64,000 nt of DNA from Ruminococcus sp. (lineage in GTDB: Bacteria; Bacillota; Clostridia; Oscillospirales; Ruminococcaceae): NCBI GenBank assembly GCA_020861185.1, contig JAJBSV010000009.1, positions 170,072 through 234,071 of the forward strand, given 5' to 3'. This document shows positions 23,998 to 33,311 of this stretch, piece after piece; position 1 is the stretch's first letter; the number at the start of each line of letters is the position of its first letter. The notes under the pieces were generated by a model. The model saw only the letters and a list, made by a program, of their open reading frames with translations, made no database searches and was not told where the DNA came from. The translations under genes were made by a program, and so were the position numbers.

Positions 23998-25233
23998 ATG
24001 GCAAAGAAGTATGTTATCATCGGCAACGGAACCGCCGCTGTCGGCTGTATAGAGGGCATCAGAGCAAACGACAAAGACGGCTCCATCACCGTTATCTCGG
24101 CTGAGAAGCACCCCGCTTATTGCCGTCCGCTTATCTCCTATTACCTTGAGGGCAAGGCTGTTCCCGAAAGAATGAGCTATCGCCCGGACGATTTCTATGG
24201 CAAGAACGGCGTCAAGGTCATCTATGGCGAGAGTGCCGAGAAGATTGATGCTGACAAGAAACAGGTAGTTCTCGAAAGCGGAGAAAAAATCCCCTACGAC
24301 AGCGTTTGCGTTGCCGCGGGCTCGAGACCGCTCGTTCCGCCTTTTGAAGGGCTCGACACGGTTCCCGTGAAGTTCCCCTTCATGACGCTTGACGACGCAC
24401 AAAACCTTGAAGGCGCAATCTCCGAAGACAGTGACGTCTTCATCGTTGGCACCGGACTTATCGGGCTTAAGTGTGCCGAGGGTCTTTACGGAAGAGTAAA
24501 GTCAATCACCGTCTGCGACCTTGCGGACAGGGTTATGCCGAGTATCCTCGATACCGAGACAGCAGAAATGATGAAAAAGCGCCTCGAAGACAACGGCTTG
24601 AAGCTGATGCTTTCCGACACCGCCACCAAATTCGACGGCAATGTCGCCTATATGAAGAGCGGAGCAGAGGTCAAGTTTGACGTTCTCGTTCTTGCTGTAG
24701 GCGTAAGAGCCAACATCTCGCTCGTAAAAGATGCAGGCGGCGACTGCGGAAGAGGAATCACTGTCGATAACCACATGGCGACATCACTCCCCGACATCTA
24801 TGCCGCAGGAGACTGCACGGAATCTATGGACTATTCTTCCGGCAACGTCAAGGTTATGGCTATCATGCCGAACGCCTATATGCAAGGGCACTGCGCCGGC
24901 GAGAACATGGCGGGCAAGGACGTAACATTCGACAACGGCATTCCGATGAATGCAATCGGCTTCTTCGGATTCCATGTCATGAGTGCCGGCACTCCCGACG
25001 GCGAGCTCTATGAGGAAAAGTCGGATTCACATATCAAGAAGCTGTTCACCAAGGACGACAGACTTGTTGGGTTCATTCTGGCGGGCGACACGACCCGTGC
25101 CGGAATTTATACAAATTTGATAAGAAACGGTATTTCTCTTAGCTCTATTGACTTTGATACCATAAAAACAGCTCCAAATATCTTTTCTTTTGGTCAAGAA
25201 TACTGTAGAAATTCTCTCGGAGGTGTGGTATAA
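23998..25233 (+). CDS. FAD/NAD(P)-dependent oxidoreductase subunit of the glutamate synthase
   Basis: A 411-residue two-dinucleotide-binding flavoprotein. The FAD motif is I-I-G-N-G-T-A-A-V-G near residue 7, the NAD(P) motif I-V-G-T-G-L-I-G-L-K near 149, and the second FAD contact Y-A-A-G-D-C about residue 265. It belongs to the rubredoxin/nitrite reductase-like oxidoreductase group. Lying between the polyferredoxin and the GXGXG subunit, it most likely brings NAD(P)H electrons into the enzyme (inference). ATG 23998 was chosen; the longer frame from 23827 overlaps the previous gene and is spurious there. Confidence 0.87.
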   Translation: MAKKYVIIGNGTAAVGCIEGIRANDKDGSITVISAEKHPAYCRPLISYYLEGKAVPERMSYRPDDFYGKNGVKVIYGESAEKIDADKKQVVLESGEKIPYDSVCVAAGSRPLVPPFEGLDTVPVKFPFMTLDDAQNLEGAISEDSDVFIVGTGLIGLKCAEGLYGRVKSITVCDLADRVMPSILDTETAEMMKKRLEDNGLKLMLSDTATKFDGNVAYMKSGAEVKFDVLVLAVGVRANISLVKDAGGDCGRGITVDNHMATSLPDIYAAGDCTESMDYSSGNVKVMAIMPNAYMQGHCAGENMAGKDVTFDNGIPMNAIGFFGFHVMSAGTPDGELYEEKSDSHIKKLFTKDDRLVGFILAGDTTRAGIYTNLIRNGISLSSIDFDTIKTAPNIFSFGQEYCRNSLGGVV

Positions 25234-25234
25234 T

Positions 25235-25951
25235 ATGTTGATAGATGTTTCAGGCTTGGGATTCAGCGAAATAAATTCCCTGATTCGCGCTCAGGGCGAG
25301 AGCTGTCACCTCACCGGTTGCCTCAGCCAGAGGTTCATCGGTGCCGGTATGTCCTACCGTGAAATCACGATTGACGGCACTCCCGGTAACGCACTCGGGG
25401 CTTACCTCAACGGCGGCGAAATCACCGTCAACGGCAACGCTCAGGATGCAGTCGGCGACACAATGAACGATGGCAAGATTATAATCAACGGTCACGTCGG
25501 CGACGCCGTAGGCTATGCGATGCGTGGCGGCGAGATTTACGTCAGGGACAGCGCGGGCTACCGTGCGGGAATCCACATGAAGCAATACAAGGAAAAGAGA
25601 CCGGTTATGGTCATCGGCGGAAGAACCGGAAGCTTCCTCGGCGAATATCAGGCAGGCGGCTTGATAATCGTTCTGGGGCTTCACAAGGACGGCAAGCCCA
25701 TCGTCGGCAATTTCCCGGGCACGGGAATGCACGGCGGCAAGCTGTTTCTTAGAAATGCCGAAGGTCTTTCGTTCCCGGCGCAGGTCAATGTGAACGAAGC
25801 AACAGACGAGGACATGGCGGAAATTACGCCGTATGTCGAGAACTACTGCAAGTACTTCGGTGCGGACATCTCGGAGATAATGAATTCTTCGTTTACAGTG
25901 GTTACTCCGAACTCGAAAAACCCGTACAAGCAGCTTTACGTTAATAACTGA
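25235..25951 (+). CDS. Glutamate synthase, GXGXG-motif (alpha C-terminal) subunit
   Basis: A 238-residue right-handed beta-helix protein built from repeated G-x-x-G-x-x-x-x-G units (G-N-A-L-G-A-Y-L-N-G-G, D-A-V-G-D-T-M-N-D-G, D-A-V-G-Y-A-M-R-G-G, A-G-Y-R-A-G). In GltB this domain sits beneath the FMN domain and stabilises the ammonia channel. Here it is a separate gene, as in archaea and many Clostridia. ATG 25235 has GGAGGTG upstream, one base after the previous stop. Confidence 0.92.
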   Translation: MLIDVSGLGFSEINSLIRAQGESCHLTGCLSQRFIGAGMSYREITIDGTPGNALGAYLNGGEITVNGNAQDAVGDTMNDGKIIINGHVGDAVGYAMRGGEIYVRDSAGYRAGIHMKQYKEKRPVMVIGGRTGSFLGEYQAGGLIIVLGLHKDGKPIVGNFPGTGMHGGKLFLRNAEGLSFPAQVNVNEATDEDMAEITPYVENYCKYFGADISEIMNSSFTVVTPNSKNPYKQLYVNN

Positions 25952-25977
25952 TTGGCATAGATAAAGGACGGTGCAAA

Positions 25978-27186
25978 ATGAGCTATACTCCCGACGAAAT
26001 TCTCCAGTATATCGAGGAAGAGGATGTTAAGTTCATCCGCTTGGCGTTCTGCGATGTTTTCGGAACACCGAAAAACATTTCCATCATGCCGAACGAGATG
26101 AGGCGTGCCTTCGAGCAGGGTATCTCGATAGATTCCTCAGCAATCGCCGGCTTCGGCGACGAAAGCCGCTCGGACATGCTCCTTATCCCCGACCCTTCGG
26201 AGATATCCATTCTCCCCTGGAGACCGGAGCACGGAAGAGTCGTAAGAATGTTTTGCACCGTTTGCAATCCGGACAAAACGGTCTTTGAAGCGGACACAAG
26301 AAGCTTGCTCAAGAAAACCGCAGAAGAGCTTAAAACAGAAGGATTCGAATTCAATTTCGGTCCCGAGACGGAGTTTTATCTCTTCAAGCGTGACGAAAAC
26401 GGCGAGCCCACAAAGATTCCCTATGACCATGCGGGCTATATGGACATAGCGCCCGAGGACAAGGGCGAAAACGTCCGCCGTGAAATCTGCTTAACACTTG
26501 AGCAGATGGGCATCGTGCCGGAATCCTCCCACCACGAGGAGGGTCCGAGCCAGAATAAAATCAGCTTCAGATATTCCGACGCCCTCAAAGCCGCGGACCA
26601 TGCGATTACATTCCGCTCGGTAGTAAAGACCATTGCCGCAAGGAACGGACTTGTCGCGGACTTCTCACCGAAGCCGCTCGACGGTCTTCCCGGCAACGGC
26701 ATGCACATAAATATCTCCGCTGTATATAACGGCGAGGATGTCCTTCCTTACGCAACAGCGGGAATACTCAAACATATTTCCGAAATAACGCTGTTTTTAA
26801 ATTCCCATCCCGATTCATACAAAAGGTTCGGTGCAAACAAGGCACCCCTCTATATATCATGGTCGGAGCAGAACCGCTCCCAGCTCATAAGAATTCCCGC
26901 AACCAAGCGTGAATACAAGAGAGCGGAGCTGAGGTCTCCCGACCCGATGTGCAACCCTTATCTCGCACTTTTACTTCTCATGAAGGCTATGGCAGACGGA
27001 ATCAGGAACAACCTTCCCCTCTGCCCTCCGACCGACATAAATCTCTTCAAGGCATCGCCCAAGGAGCTTTCGGGCTTTGAAATGCTTCCGAGAAGCCTCG
27101 GCGAAGCCGTTACTGCGGCTCAGGACTCCGATTTCGTCAGAGCCTCGGTTCCGCAGTCGATAATCGACAACTACTCTTCAAGATAA
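25978..27186 (+). CDS. glnA: Glutamine synthetase type I, short form
   Basis: A 402-residue GSI enzyme, about 40 residues shorter than the usual 440-470, that makes glutamine from glutamate, ammonia and ATP. Active-site blocks are present: F-G-P-E-T-E-F (metal Glu), G-N-G-M-H-I-N, W-S-E-Q-N-R-S and E-L-R-S-P-D-P-M-C-N-P. The adenylylation loop Tyr of GSI-beta is absent, so it is GSI-alpha-like. It ends soon after S-I-I-D-N-Y, without the C-terminal helix that in Bacillus is used in feedback and regulator contact. It directly follows the GOGAT subunits, so the pair forms the ammonia assimilation cycle. Confidence 0.93.
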   Translation: MSYTPDEILQYIEEEDVKFIRLAFCDVFGTPKNISIMPNEMRRAFEQGISIDSSAIAGFGDESRSDMLLIPDPSEISILPWRPEHGRVVRMFCTVCNPDKTVFEADTRSLLKKTAEELKTEGFEFNFGPETEFYLFKRDENGEPTKIPYDHAGYMDIAPEDKGENVRREICLTLEQMGIVPESSHHEEGPSQNKISFRYSDALKAADHAITFRSVVKTIAARNGLVADFSPKPLDGLPGNGMHINISAVYNGEDVLPYATAGILKHISEITLFLNSHPDSYKRFGANKAPLYISWSEQNRSQLIRIPATKREYKRAELRSPDPMCNPYLALLLLMKAMADGIRNNLPLCPPTDINLFKASPKELSGFEMLPRSLGEAVTAAQDSDFVRASVPQSIIDNYSSR

Positions 27187-27238
27187 GTAAGCCATATAAT
27201 ATAATTTGTAACGCCATATTAAACCGGGGGTCGTGAAA

Positions 27239-27844
27239 ATGGAACTCAAAGAGAAGGTATACAGCGTCTTGGTTGTATCGTCCTCCGAAAAATTTTCCGG
27301 CGTTATAAAAAGGCTTCTTCCGGGCAACATGTACTCCCCCGTTTCGACTGCGACGGACGTCAGCTCCGCAAAAAGGCAGGTTCTTGAGCGGAACTATGAC
27401 ATCGTGATGATAAATTCGCCGCTTACGGACGAATTCGGAAAGCGATTCGCAATCGACCTCAGTAGTAGCTCCGGCTCGGGAGTGATACTCTTTGCAGGCT
27501 CGGAGCACTTTCCGGAAATCAGCGAAATGCTGATGCCATACGGAGTGCTTACGATTCCGAAGCCGGTGAGCGTCCCGCTTATACAGCAGTCGCTTCTGAT
27601 ACTTCGGGGCACTCGGGAAAGACTCAGGCGAATGGAGAAGAAGAGTCCGACATTTGAAGAGAAGATGGCGGAAATCAGGCTTGTCAATCAGGCAAAGCTC
27701 CTACTTATTACAAAGTGCGAAATGAGCGAAGCACAAGCTCACAGATATATCGAAAAGCGTGCGATGGACACTTGTGTCCCGAAGAAAGTCGCCGCAGGGG
27801 ATATAATAAAGGAATATGAACAAAACGGCAAGGAGGATATGTAA
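27239..27844 (+). CDS. ANTAR-domain RNA-binding antiterminator with a degenerate receiver domain (NitR-like)
   Basis: A 201-residue protein. Residues 8-122 have the receiver fold, but the phosphoacceptor Asp is replaced by Asn59 (I-V-M-I-N-S-P) and the acidic pair by Ser14-Ser15-Ser16, so phosphorylation looks impossible; the conserved K108-P109 remains. A coiled linker leads to an ANTAR domain (about 142-196: L-V-N-Q-A-K-L-L-L...[16 protein letters not shown]). ANTAR proteins bind two-hexaloop RNAs to prevent termination. The gene follows glnA and overlaps pyrG (TAATG). ANTAR proteins beside glnA are known in Clostridium. Its likely target is the leader at 20877-20938. What it senses is unknown. 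Confidence 0.88.
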   Translation: MELKEKVYSVLVVSSSEKFSGVIKRLLPGNMYSPVSTATDVSSAKRQVLERNYDIVMINSPLTDEFGKRFAIDLSSSSGSGVILFAGSEHFPEISEMLMPYGVLTIPKPVSVPLIQQSLLILRGTRERLRRMEKKSPTFEEKMAEIRLVNQAKLLLITKCEMSEAQAHRYIEKRAMDTCVPKKVAAGDIIKEYEQNGKEDM

Positions 27845-29457
27845 TGGCTGTTGGAACTACCAAGTACATTTTCGTAACCGGAGGTGTTGTTTCGGGACTC
27901 GGCAAGGGTATTACCGCCGCTTCTCTCGGACGACTTCTCAAGGCAAGGGGACTCAAGGTGGCGGCTCAGAAGCTTGACCCGTACATCAACGTTGACCCCG
28001 GGACGATGAGTCCCTATCAGCACGGCGAGGTTTACGTCACGGAGGACGGCGCAGAGACCGACCTTGACCTCGGACATTATGAAAGATTTATAGACGAGGA
28101 TCTGAACAAGTATTCAAATCTCACTACGGGAAAGGTATACTGGAACGTACTCAACAAAGAGCGTCGGGGCGAGTATCTCGGTTCGACCGTTCAAGTCATC
28201 CCCCACATTACAAATGAAATCAAGGACTTCGTCTACCGTGTCAGCAAGAAGACACAGGCGGACATTGTCATCACCGAAATCGGCGGCACCATCGGCGACA
28301 TCGAATCACAGCCTTTTATCGAAGCTGCAAGACAGATCTCCCTCGAAGTAGGACGGGAGAACAGCCTTTTCATTCATGTCACACTGGTGCCGTTTTTGCG
28401 CGGCTCCGACGAGCATAAATCAAAGCCCACTCAGCACTCCGTTAAGGAGCTTCAGGGAATGGGCATCAACCCGAACATCATCGTTCTTCGTTGCGACGAG
28501 CCGCTTGAGGACTCGATATTCAAGAAGATTTCGATGTTCTGTAACGTCAAGCCGGACTGCGTTATAGAAAACATCACTTTACCTAGCATCTATGAGGCTC
28601 CGACAATGCTCGAGAAGGCAAACTTCTCCTCTGTCGTATTAAGAGAGCTCCACATCGACGCTCCCGAGCCGGATTTAAGCGACTGGCTCGCGATGCTCGA
28701 CATGATCAAAAATCGTTCGGGAGAGGTCAACATCGGTCTCGTCGGCAAGTACATACAGCTCCACGATGCTTATCTTTCGGTCGCAGAGGCTTTAAGACAT
28801 GCCGGCTTCGCTCTCGGAAGCTATGTAAACATTAGCTGGATAGATTCGGAGACGCTGACCGAAGCGACATATGAAGAGACCCTAAGTCACGTCGACGGAA
28901 TCATCGTCCCCGGTGGATTTGGAAACAGAGGAATCGAGGGCATGGTTCTCGCCGCCAAGTACGCAAGAGAGAACAACGTCCCCTACTTCGGAATCTGCCT
29001 CGGAATGCAGATTGCCGTTATGGAGTATGCAAGAAACGTTGCCGGAATCACGGACGCCAACTCGGGCGAATTCGATGAGCTTTGCAAGAACAAAGTCATC
29101 GACTTCATGCCCGGACAGAGCGTCGACATCGACAAGGGCGGAACACTTCGTCTCGGAAGCTATCCCTGCGTCATCCAGAAGGGCACTACGATGGAGAGGT
29201 GCTACGGCGAGGAGCTCATCCACGAGAGACACCGCCACCGCTACGAATTCAATAACGACTACAGAGAGGTTCTCACTTCCCACGGTCTCACACTTTCGGG
29301 ACTTTCGCCCGACGGAAGACTTGTCGAGACGGTCGAGCTGACTGAACGTCCCTTCTTCGTCGGAGTTCAGTATCACCCGGAATTCAAGTCGAGACCGAAC
29401 AAAGCACATCCCCTCTTCAAGGGCTTTATCGAAGCCGCAATGAAGCATAAGGGGTAA
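27844..29457 (+). CDS. pyrG: CTP synthase
   Basis: A 537-residue full-length CTP synthase that aminates UTP to CTP with ATP and glutamine. The N-terminal synthetase domain has [10 protein letters not shown] and the [13 protein letters not shown] segment. The C-terminal class I glutaminase (from about residue 290) has Y-F-G-I-C-L-G-M-Q with the nucleophile Cys near 380 and the H-P-E triad part near the end. The ATG overlaps the ANTAR gene stop by one base behind GGAGG, so its expression is coupled to the nitrogen operon. Confidence 0.97.
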   Translation: MAVGTTKYIFVTGGVVSGLGKGITAASLGRLLKARGLKVAAQKLDPYINVDPGTMSPYQHGEVYVTEDGAETDLDLGHYERFIDEDLNKYSNLTTGKVYWNVLNKERRGEYLGSTVQVIPHITNEIKDFVYRVSKKTQADIVITEIGGTIGDIESQPFIEAARQISLEVGRENSLFIHVTLVPFLRGSDEHKSKPTQHSVKELQGMGINPNIIVLRCDEPLEDSIFKKISMFCNVKPDCVIENITLPSIYEAPTMLEKANFSSVVLRELHIDAPEPDLSDWLAMLDMIKNRSGEVNIGLVGKYIQLHDAYLSVAEALRHAGFALGSYVNISWIDSETLTEATYEETLSHVDGIIVPGGFGNRGIEGMVLAAKYARENNVPYFGICLGMQIAVMEYARNVAGITDANSGEFDELCKNKVIDFMPGQSVDIDKGGTLRLGSYPCVIQKGTTMERCYGEELIHERHRHRYEFNNDYREVLTSHGLTLSGLSPDGRLVETVELTERPFFVGVQYHPEFKSRPNKAHPLFKGFIEAAMKHKG

Positions 29458-29504
29458 ACCCCTCCACCGGCTACGCCGGTCCCCCTCCCCTTTCAGGGGA
29501 GGCT
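29456..29504. repeat. Palindromic repeat of the ACCCCTCC-CCGGC family (half element)
   Basis: It begins directly at the pyrG stop: an ACCGGC-TAC-GCCGGT hairpin followed by CTCCCCT-TTC-AGGGGAG. The same sequence, with one indel region, is the left half of 38927-39061. Confidence 0.75.
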
Positions 29505-29551
29505 ATAAGTAGCTTAGGCAACTTTGTACGTTATCAAAGGGAATGATAAGA

Positions 29552-31012
29552 ATGAATGAAATTCACGAGGAGTGCGGGATTTTCGGGGTTTATGCTCCCG
29601 ATACAAGACGACTCTCGGATATGGTTTACTATGGGTTGTATGCTCTTCAGCACCGTGGGCAGGAAAGCTGTGGAATGGTCGTTTGCGACGACGGACTTTT
29701 CTATTCCCATAAGGATTTGGGACTTGTGGGCGAAGTGTTTACTAAAGAGGCTATTGCTTCGCTTCCCTCGGGACAGATGGCTGTCGGACACGTCCGCTAT
29801 GGCACCACCGGCGGCACAAGCAGAGCTAATTGCCAGCCCATCGAAGTAAACCACTGCAAGGGCAGACTTGCTCTTGCTCACAACGGAAATTTGACGAACG
29901 CCTATGAGCTTCGGGCTCGTCTCGAGCTCTCGGGCGCCATATTCCACACAACCAGCGACACCGAAACCATAGCTTATATTGTCACGCAGGAGCGATTGAC
30001 TGCACCCTCGATTGAGGAAGCGGTGAACCGCGCCGCTTGGCGTTTGGAGGGTGCATATTCCCTCGTATTCATGTCGGCAACTAAGATGATTGCCATGAGA
30101 GATGCGCACGGCTTCCGCCCTCTTTGCTACGGCAAAACGCCCGACGGATGCTATGCCGTCACGTCGGAAAGCTGTGCCCTGGCGGCTGTGGGAGCTGAAT
30201 TTATAAGAGACATTCTCCCCGGCGAAATCGTCGTCTTCGACGAGAACGGGGTTTATTCAATCACCGACCACTGCAATAAGAAGCCGGAAAGGCTCTGCGT
30301 TTTCGAATATATCTACTTCGCACGCTCCGATTCCGTGATAAACGGCGTTTCGGTTCATGCGGCAAGAAGAAAAGCGGGAGAACTGCTCGCCAAGAGCCAC
30401 CCGGTCGAGGCGGACGTTGTCATCGGCGTGCCTGATTCGGGGCTCGATGCGGCACTCGGCTATTCGATGGCTTCGGGGATTCCGTATGAGCTTGGGTTCA
30501 TAAAGAATAAATACGTCGGCAGGACGTTTATTTCCCCTACCCAGAGTGACAGATTAGATCAAGTCCGAATCAAGCTGAGCCCGATAAGCGAAGCGGTCAC
30601 GGGAAAGCGCGTTATAATGATTGACGACTCAATCGTCAGAGGCACGACGAGTGCGCAGATAGTAAAGCTTCTCCGCAATGCCGGCGCCACCGAGGTTCAC
30701 GTCAGAATTTCGTCGCCGCCGTTCCTTAATCCCTGCTACTACGGCACGGACATTGATTCCGAAAACGGGCTCATCGCCTGCAGTCACACGGTCGAGGAAA
30801 TCGCCGAAATCATCGGTGCGGACAGTCTCGGGTATCTCCCGACGGAGGACTTGAAAGTTCTTGCCGAGAGCGAAAACATCTGCACATCCTGCTTCACGGG
30901 AGATTATCCGACGGGTATTCCCGTCCACACGGACAAGGGTCGCTTCGAGGGAAAGCTCTCCGAAGCGAAGCCGCAAAAATCTCGTTTATACAAGTCGCCA
31001 AAGGCAACTTGA
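29552..31012 (+). CDS. purF: Amidophosphoribosyltransferase
   Basis: A 486-residue enzyme that starts purine synthesis by converting PRPP and glutamine to phosphoribosylamine. The N-terminal propeptide M-N-E-I-H-E-E precedes the nucleophile Cys8 (E-C-G-I-F-G-V). The PRPP-binding loop V-I-M-I-D-D-S-I-V-R-G-T-T is near residue 360. Cluster cysteines of the Fe-S type PurF are plausible (C-Y-Y-G-T-D near 395, and I-C-T-S-C-F). ATG 29552 was chosen over ATG 29543, because AAAGGGA directly abuts the latter. Confidence 0.95.
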   Translation: MNEIHEECGIFGVYAPDTRRLSDMVYYGLYALQHRGQESCGMVVCDDGLFYSHKDLGLVGEVFTKEAIASLPSGQMAVGHVRYGTTGGTSRANCQPIEVNHCKGRLALAHNGNLTNAYELRARLELSGAIFHTTSDTETIAYIVTQERLTAPSIEEAVNRAAWRLEGAYSLVFMSATKMIAMRDAHGFRPLCYGKTPDGCYAVTSESCALAAVGAEFIRDILPGEIVVFDENGVYSITDHCNKKPERLCVFEYIYFARSDSVINGVSVHAARRKAGELLAKSHPVEADVVIGVPDSGLDAALGYSMASGIPYELGFIKNKYVGRTFISPTQSDRLDQVRIKLSPISEAVTGKRVIMIDDSIVRGTTSAQIVKLLRNAGATEVHVRISSPPFLNPCYYGTDIDSENGLIACSHTVEEIAEIIGADSLGYLPTEDLKVLAESENICTSCFTGDYPTGIPVHTDKGRFEGKLSEAKPQKSRLYKSPKAT

Positions 31013-31023
31013 TAAAGAATGTC

Positions 31024-31048
31024 TAAAATAGCCCTAATGGCTATTTTA
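31024..31048. terminator. Hairpin between purF and purC
   Basis: A 10-bp perfect stem TAAAATAGCC / GGCTATTTTA with the 5-nt loop CTAAT. The T run is short (TTTTA), so it is a weak terminator or processing site rather than a strong stop. Confidence 0.5.
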
Positions 31049-31118
31049 CGGCTTCGCCGCCGCCATTCTTCAAATCCAAAAAATAATATATTTCAAACAC
31101 TTTTAGGAGGACATTATC

Positions 31119-31820
31119 ATGAACAAGCTTTATGAAGGAAAGTCGAAAATCGTTTACGAGGGCACAGACCCCGGCACTTGCGTAATCAAGTACAAGGACA
31201 CCGCAACCGCTGGAAACGGCGTTAAGAAGGAAGACCTTCCCGGCAAGGGAATCCTCAACGCCAAGATTTCGAACCTCATTTTCGAATATCTTGCAAAGAA
31301 CGGCGTCAAGACCCATCTTATCGAAGTGCTCAGCGAGACTGAGGTTTTGGTCAAGAAAGCCGACATCGTTATGGTCGAGGTCATCGTCAGAAACGTTGCC
31401 GCAGGAAGCTTCTCGAAGAAGTACGGCGTTCCGGAGGGCACCAAGCTCCTTAACACCGTCACAGAATTCAGCCTCAAGAGCGACGAACTCGGCGACCCGA
31501 TGATTAACGACTGCCAGATTACCGCTCTCAGCGTTGCGACTCAGGCTGAACTTGACGAGCTCAAGGCAGTATCCCTGAAGGTTGACGAGCTCATGACCGA
31601 GCTGTTCCTTAAGTGCGGCATCAAGCTTATCGACTTCAAGCTCGAATTCGGCAGAGTTGACGGCGAGCTCCTCCTCTGCGACGAAATCTCCCCCGACTCC
31701 TGCAGACTCTGGGATGCCGAAACCGACGAAAAGCTCGACAAAGACAGATTCCGCAGAGACCTCGGTAACGTCCTCGACGGCTACAGAGACGTTCTTGCAA
31801 GACTTGAAAACGCAATCTAA
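31119..31820 (+). CDS. purC: Phosphoribosylaminoimidazole-succinocarboxamide synthase (SAICAR synthetase)
   Basis: A 233-residue ATP-grasp-like enzyme joining CAIR and aspartate. Motifs: Y-E-G-K-S-K-I-V-Y at the N-terminus, V-R-N-V-A-A-G-S near residue 90, L-I-D-F-K-L-E-F-G and D-E-I-S-P-D-S-C-R-L-W in the C-terminal part. Standard bacterial length. A TTAGGAGG ribosome site lies upstream. Part of the purF-purC-purB-purA series. Confidence 0.97.
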   Translation: MNKLYEGKSKIVYEGTDPGTCVIKYKDTATAGNGVKKEDLPGKGILNAKISNLIFEYLAKNGVKTHLIEVLSETEVLVKKADIVMVEVIVRNVAAGSFSKKYGVPEGTKLLNTVTEFSLKSDELGDPMINDCQITALSVATQAELDELKAVSLKVDELMTELFLKCGIKLIDFKLEFGRVDGELLLCDEISPDSCRLWDAETDEKLDKDRFRRDLGNVLDGYRDVLARLENAI

Positions 31821-31843
31821 AATAATCGGAGGTTTAAACCCCT

Positions 31844-33268
31844 ATGACAGATAAATATGAGAATCCGCTTTGCAAACGATATGCGGGCGAGAAGATGCAG
31901 AAAATCTTCTCCGACGACACGAAGTTCTCGACATGGCGTAGACTCTGGATTGCTCTCGCTGAGAGCGAGAAAGAGCTCGGGCTCGACATCACCGACGAGC
32001 AGATTGCCGAGATGAAAGAGCACATCTACGACATCGACTATGAGGCGGCGGCGGCTCGTGAAAAAGTCGTCCGTCACGACGTCATGGCACATATCTATAC
32101 CTATGGCTTGGTCTGCCCGAAGGCGAAGCCGATTATCCACCTCGGTGCAACAAGCTGTTATGTCGGAGACAACACCGATATTATTTTGCAGAGAGATGCG
32201 CTTCTTCGTATCAGAAGCCTGCTCGTGACCGCTATTTCGGCGCTTTGCGACTTTGCGGAGAAGTATAAGGATCTCCCCTGCCTCGCCTACACCCACTTCC
32301 AGGCGGCACAGCCGACAACTCTCGGCAAGCGCGCAACGCTCTGGCTTCAGGACTTAGTTATGGATCTTGAGAGGCTCGACTTTACCCTTTCGAATCTCAA
32401 GCTCCTCGGTTGCAGAGGCACCACCGGAACCGGTGCAAGCTTCCTTGAGCTCTTTGGTGGGGACAAGGAAAAGGTTCGTAAGCTTGAGAAGCTTATCGCA
32501 GAAAAGATGGGCTTTGAGGCGGCTTATTCCGTAAGCGGACAAACTTATACCAGAAAAGTGGACTATTACTCGCTGTCGGTTCTTTCGGGAATCGCTCAGA
32601 GTGCTCACAAGTTCTCGAACGACATAAGACTCCTCTCGCACCTGAAGGAAGTCGACGAGCCCTTCGAAGCGGGACAGGTCGGTTCCTCGGCGATGGCTTA
32701 TAAGCGTAACCCGATGAGATCGGAAAGGATCGCATCTCTGGCAAGATACGTCACGGTCGATGCTTTGAATCCGGCACTCACTGCGAGCGAGCAGTGGTTC
32801 GAGAGAACCCTTGACGACTCGGCTAACCGCAGAATCAGCATTCCCGAAGCTTTCCTGGCTACCGACGGAATCCTGAGCCTCTATATAAACATCATCAGCG
32901 GCTTGAAGGTCTATCCGAAGATAATTGCGAGACACTTGCAGAGTGAGCTTCCCTTCATGGCGACCGAGAACATCCTTATGTACTGCGTCAAGAAGGGCGG
33001 CGACCGCCAGACTCTCCACGAGGCTATCAGAACCCATTCTGTTGCCGCGGCGACCGACATCAAGGAAGGCGGAGACGGAAATCTTATCTCGAGAATCGCA
33101 AGCGATCCGATTTTTGGGTTGACAGAAGACGAAATCCAGAGTATTATAGATGAAGGCGGCTTCACAGGTCTCGCTTCTGACCAGGCGGCGGAGTATGTCA
33201 ACTATGTCAGAACAGAGATACTACCCAACGAGGGTGAAAAAGCCGACGACGTCACTATAAACGTTTAA
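31844..33268 (+). CDS. purB: Adenylosuccinate lyase
   Basis: A 474-residue member of the fumarase/aspartase superfamily that acts twice in purine synthesis, on SAICAR and on adenylosuccinate. Signature: S-S-A-M-A-Y-K-R-N-P-M-R-S-E (family G-S-S-x-M-P-x-K-x-N-P), with T-H-F-Q-A-A-Q-P-T-T-L-G-K and the E-Q-W-F-E-R-T-L-D-D-S-A-N-R segment. The long form is similar to eukaryotic-type ADSL. It starts 23 bp after purC. Confidence 0.96.
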   Translation: MTDKYENPLCKRYAGEKMQKIFSDDTKFSTWRRLWIALAESEKELGLDITDEQIAEMKEHIYDIDYEAAAAREKVVRHDVMAHIYTYGLVCPKAKPIIHLGATSCYVGDNTDIILQRDALLRIRSLLVTAISALCDFAEKYKDLPCLAYTHFQAAQPTTLGKRATLWLQDLVMDLERLDFTLSNLKLLGCRGTTGTGASFLELFGGDKEKVRKLEKLIAEKMGFEAAYSVSGQTYTRKVDYYSLSVLSGIAQSAHKFSNDIRLLSHLKEVDEPFEAGQVGSSAMAYKRNPMRSERIASLARYVTVDALNPALTASEQWFERTLDDSANRRISIPEAFLATDGILSLYINIISGLKVYPKIIARHLQSELPFMATENILMYCVKKGGDRQTLHEAIRTHSVAAATDIKEGGDGNLISRIASDPIFGLTEDEIQSIIDEGGFTGLASDQAAEYVNYVRTEILPNEGEKADDVTINV

Positions 33269-33311
33269 AAGCGTTTTCAGCAAAAGCTTTAAAATAGAAA
33301 GGAAAAGGCAT

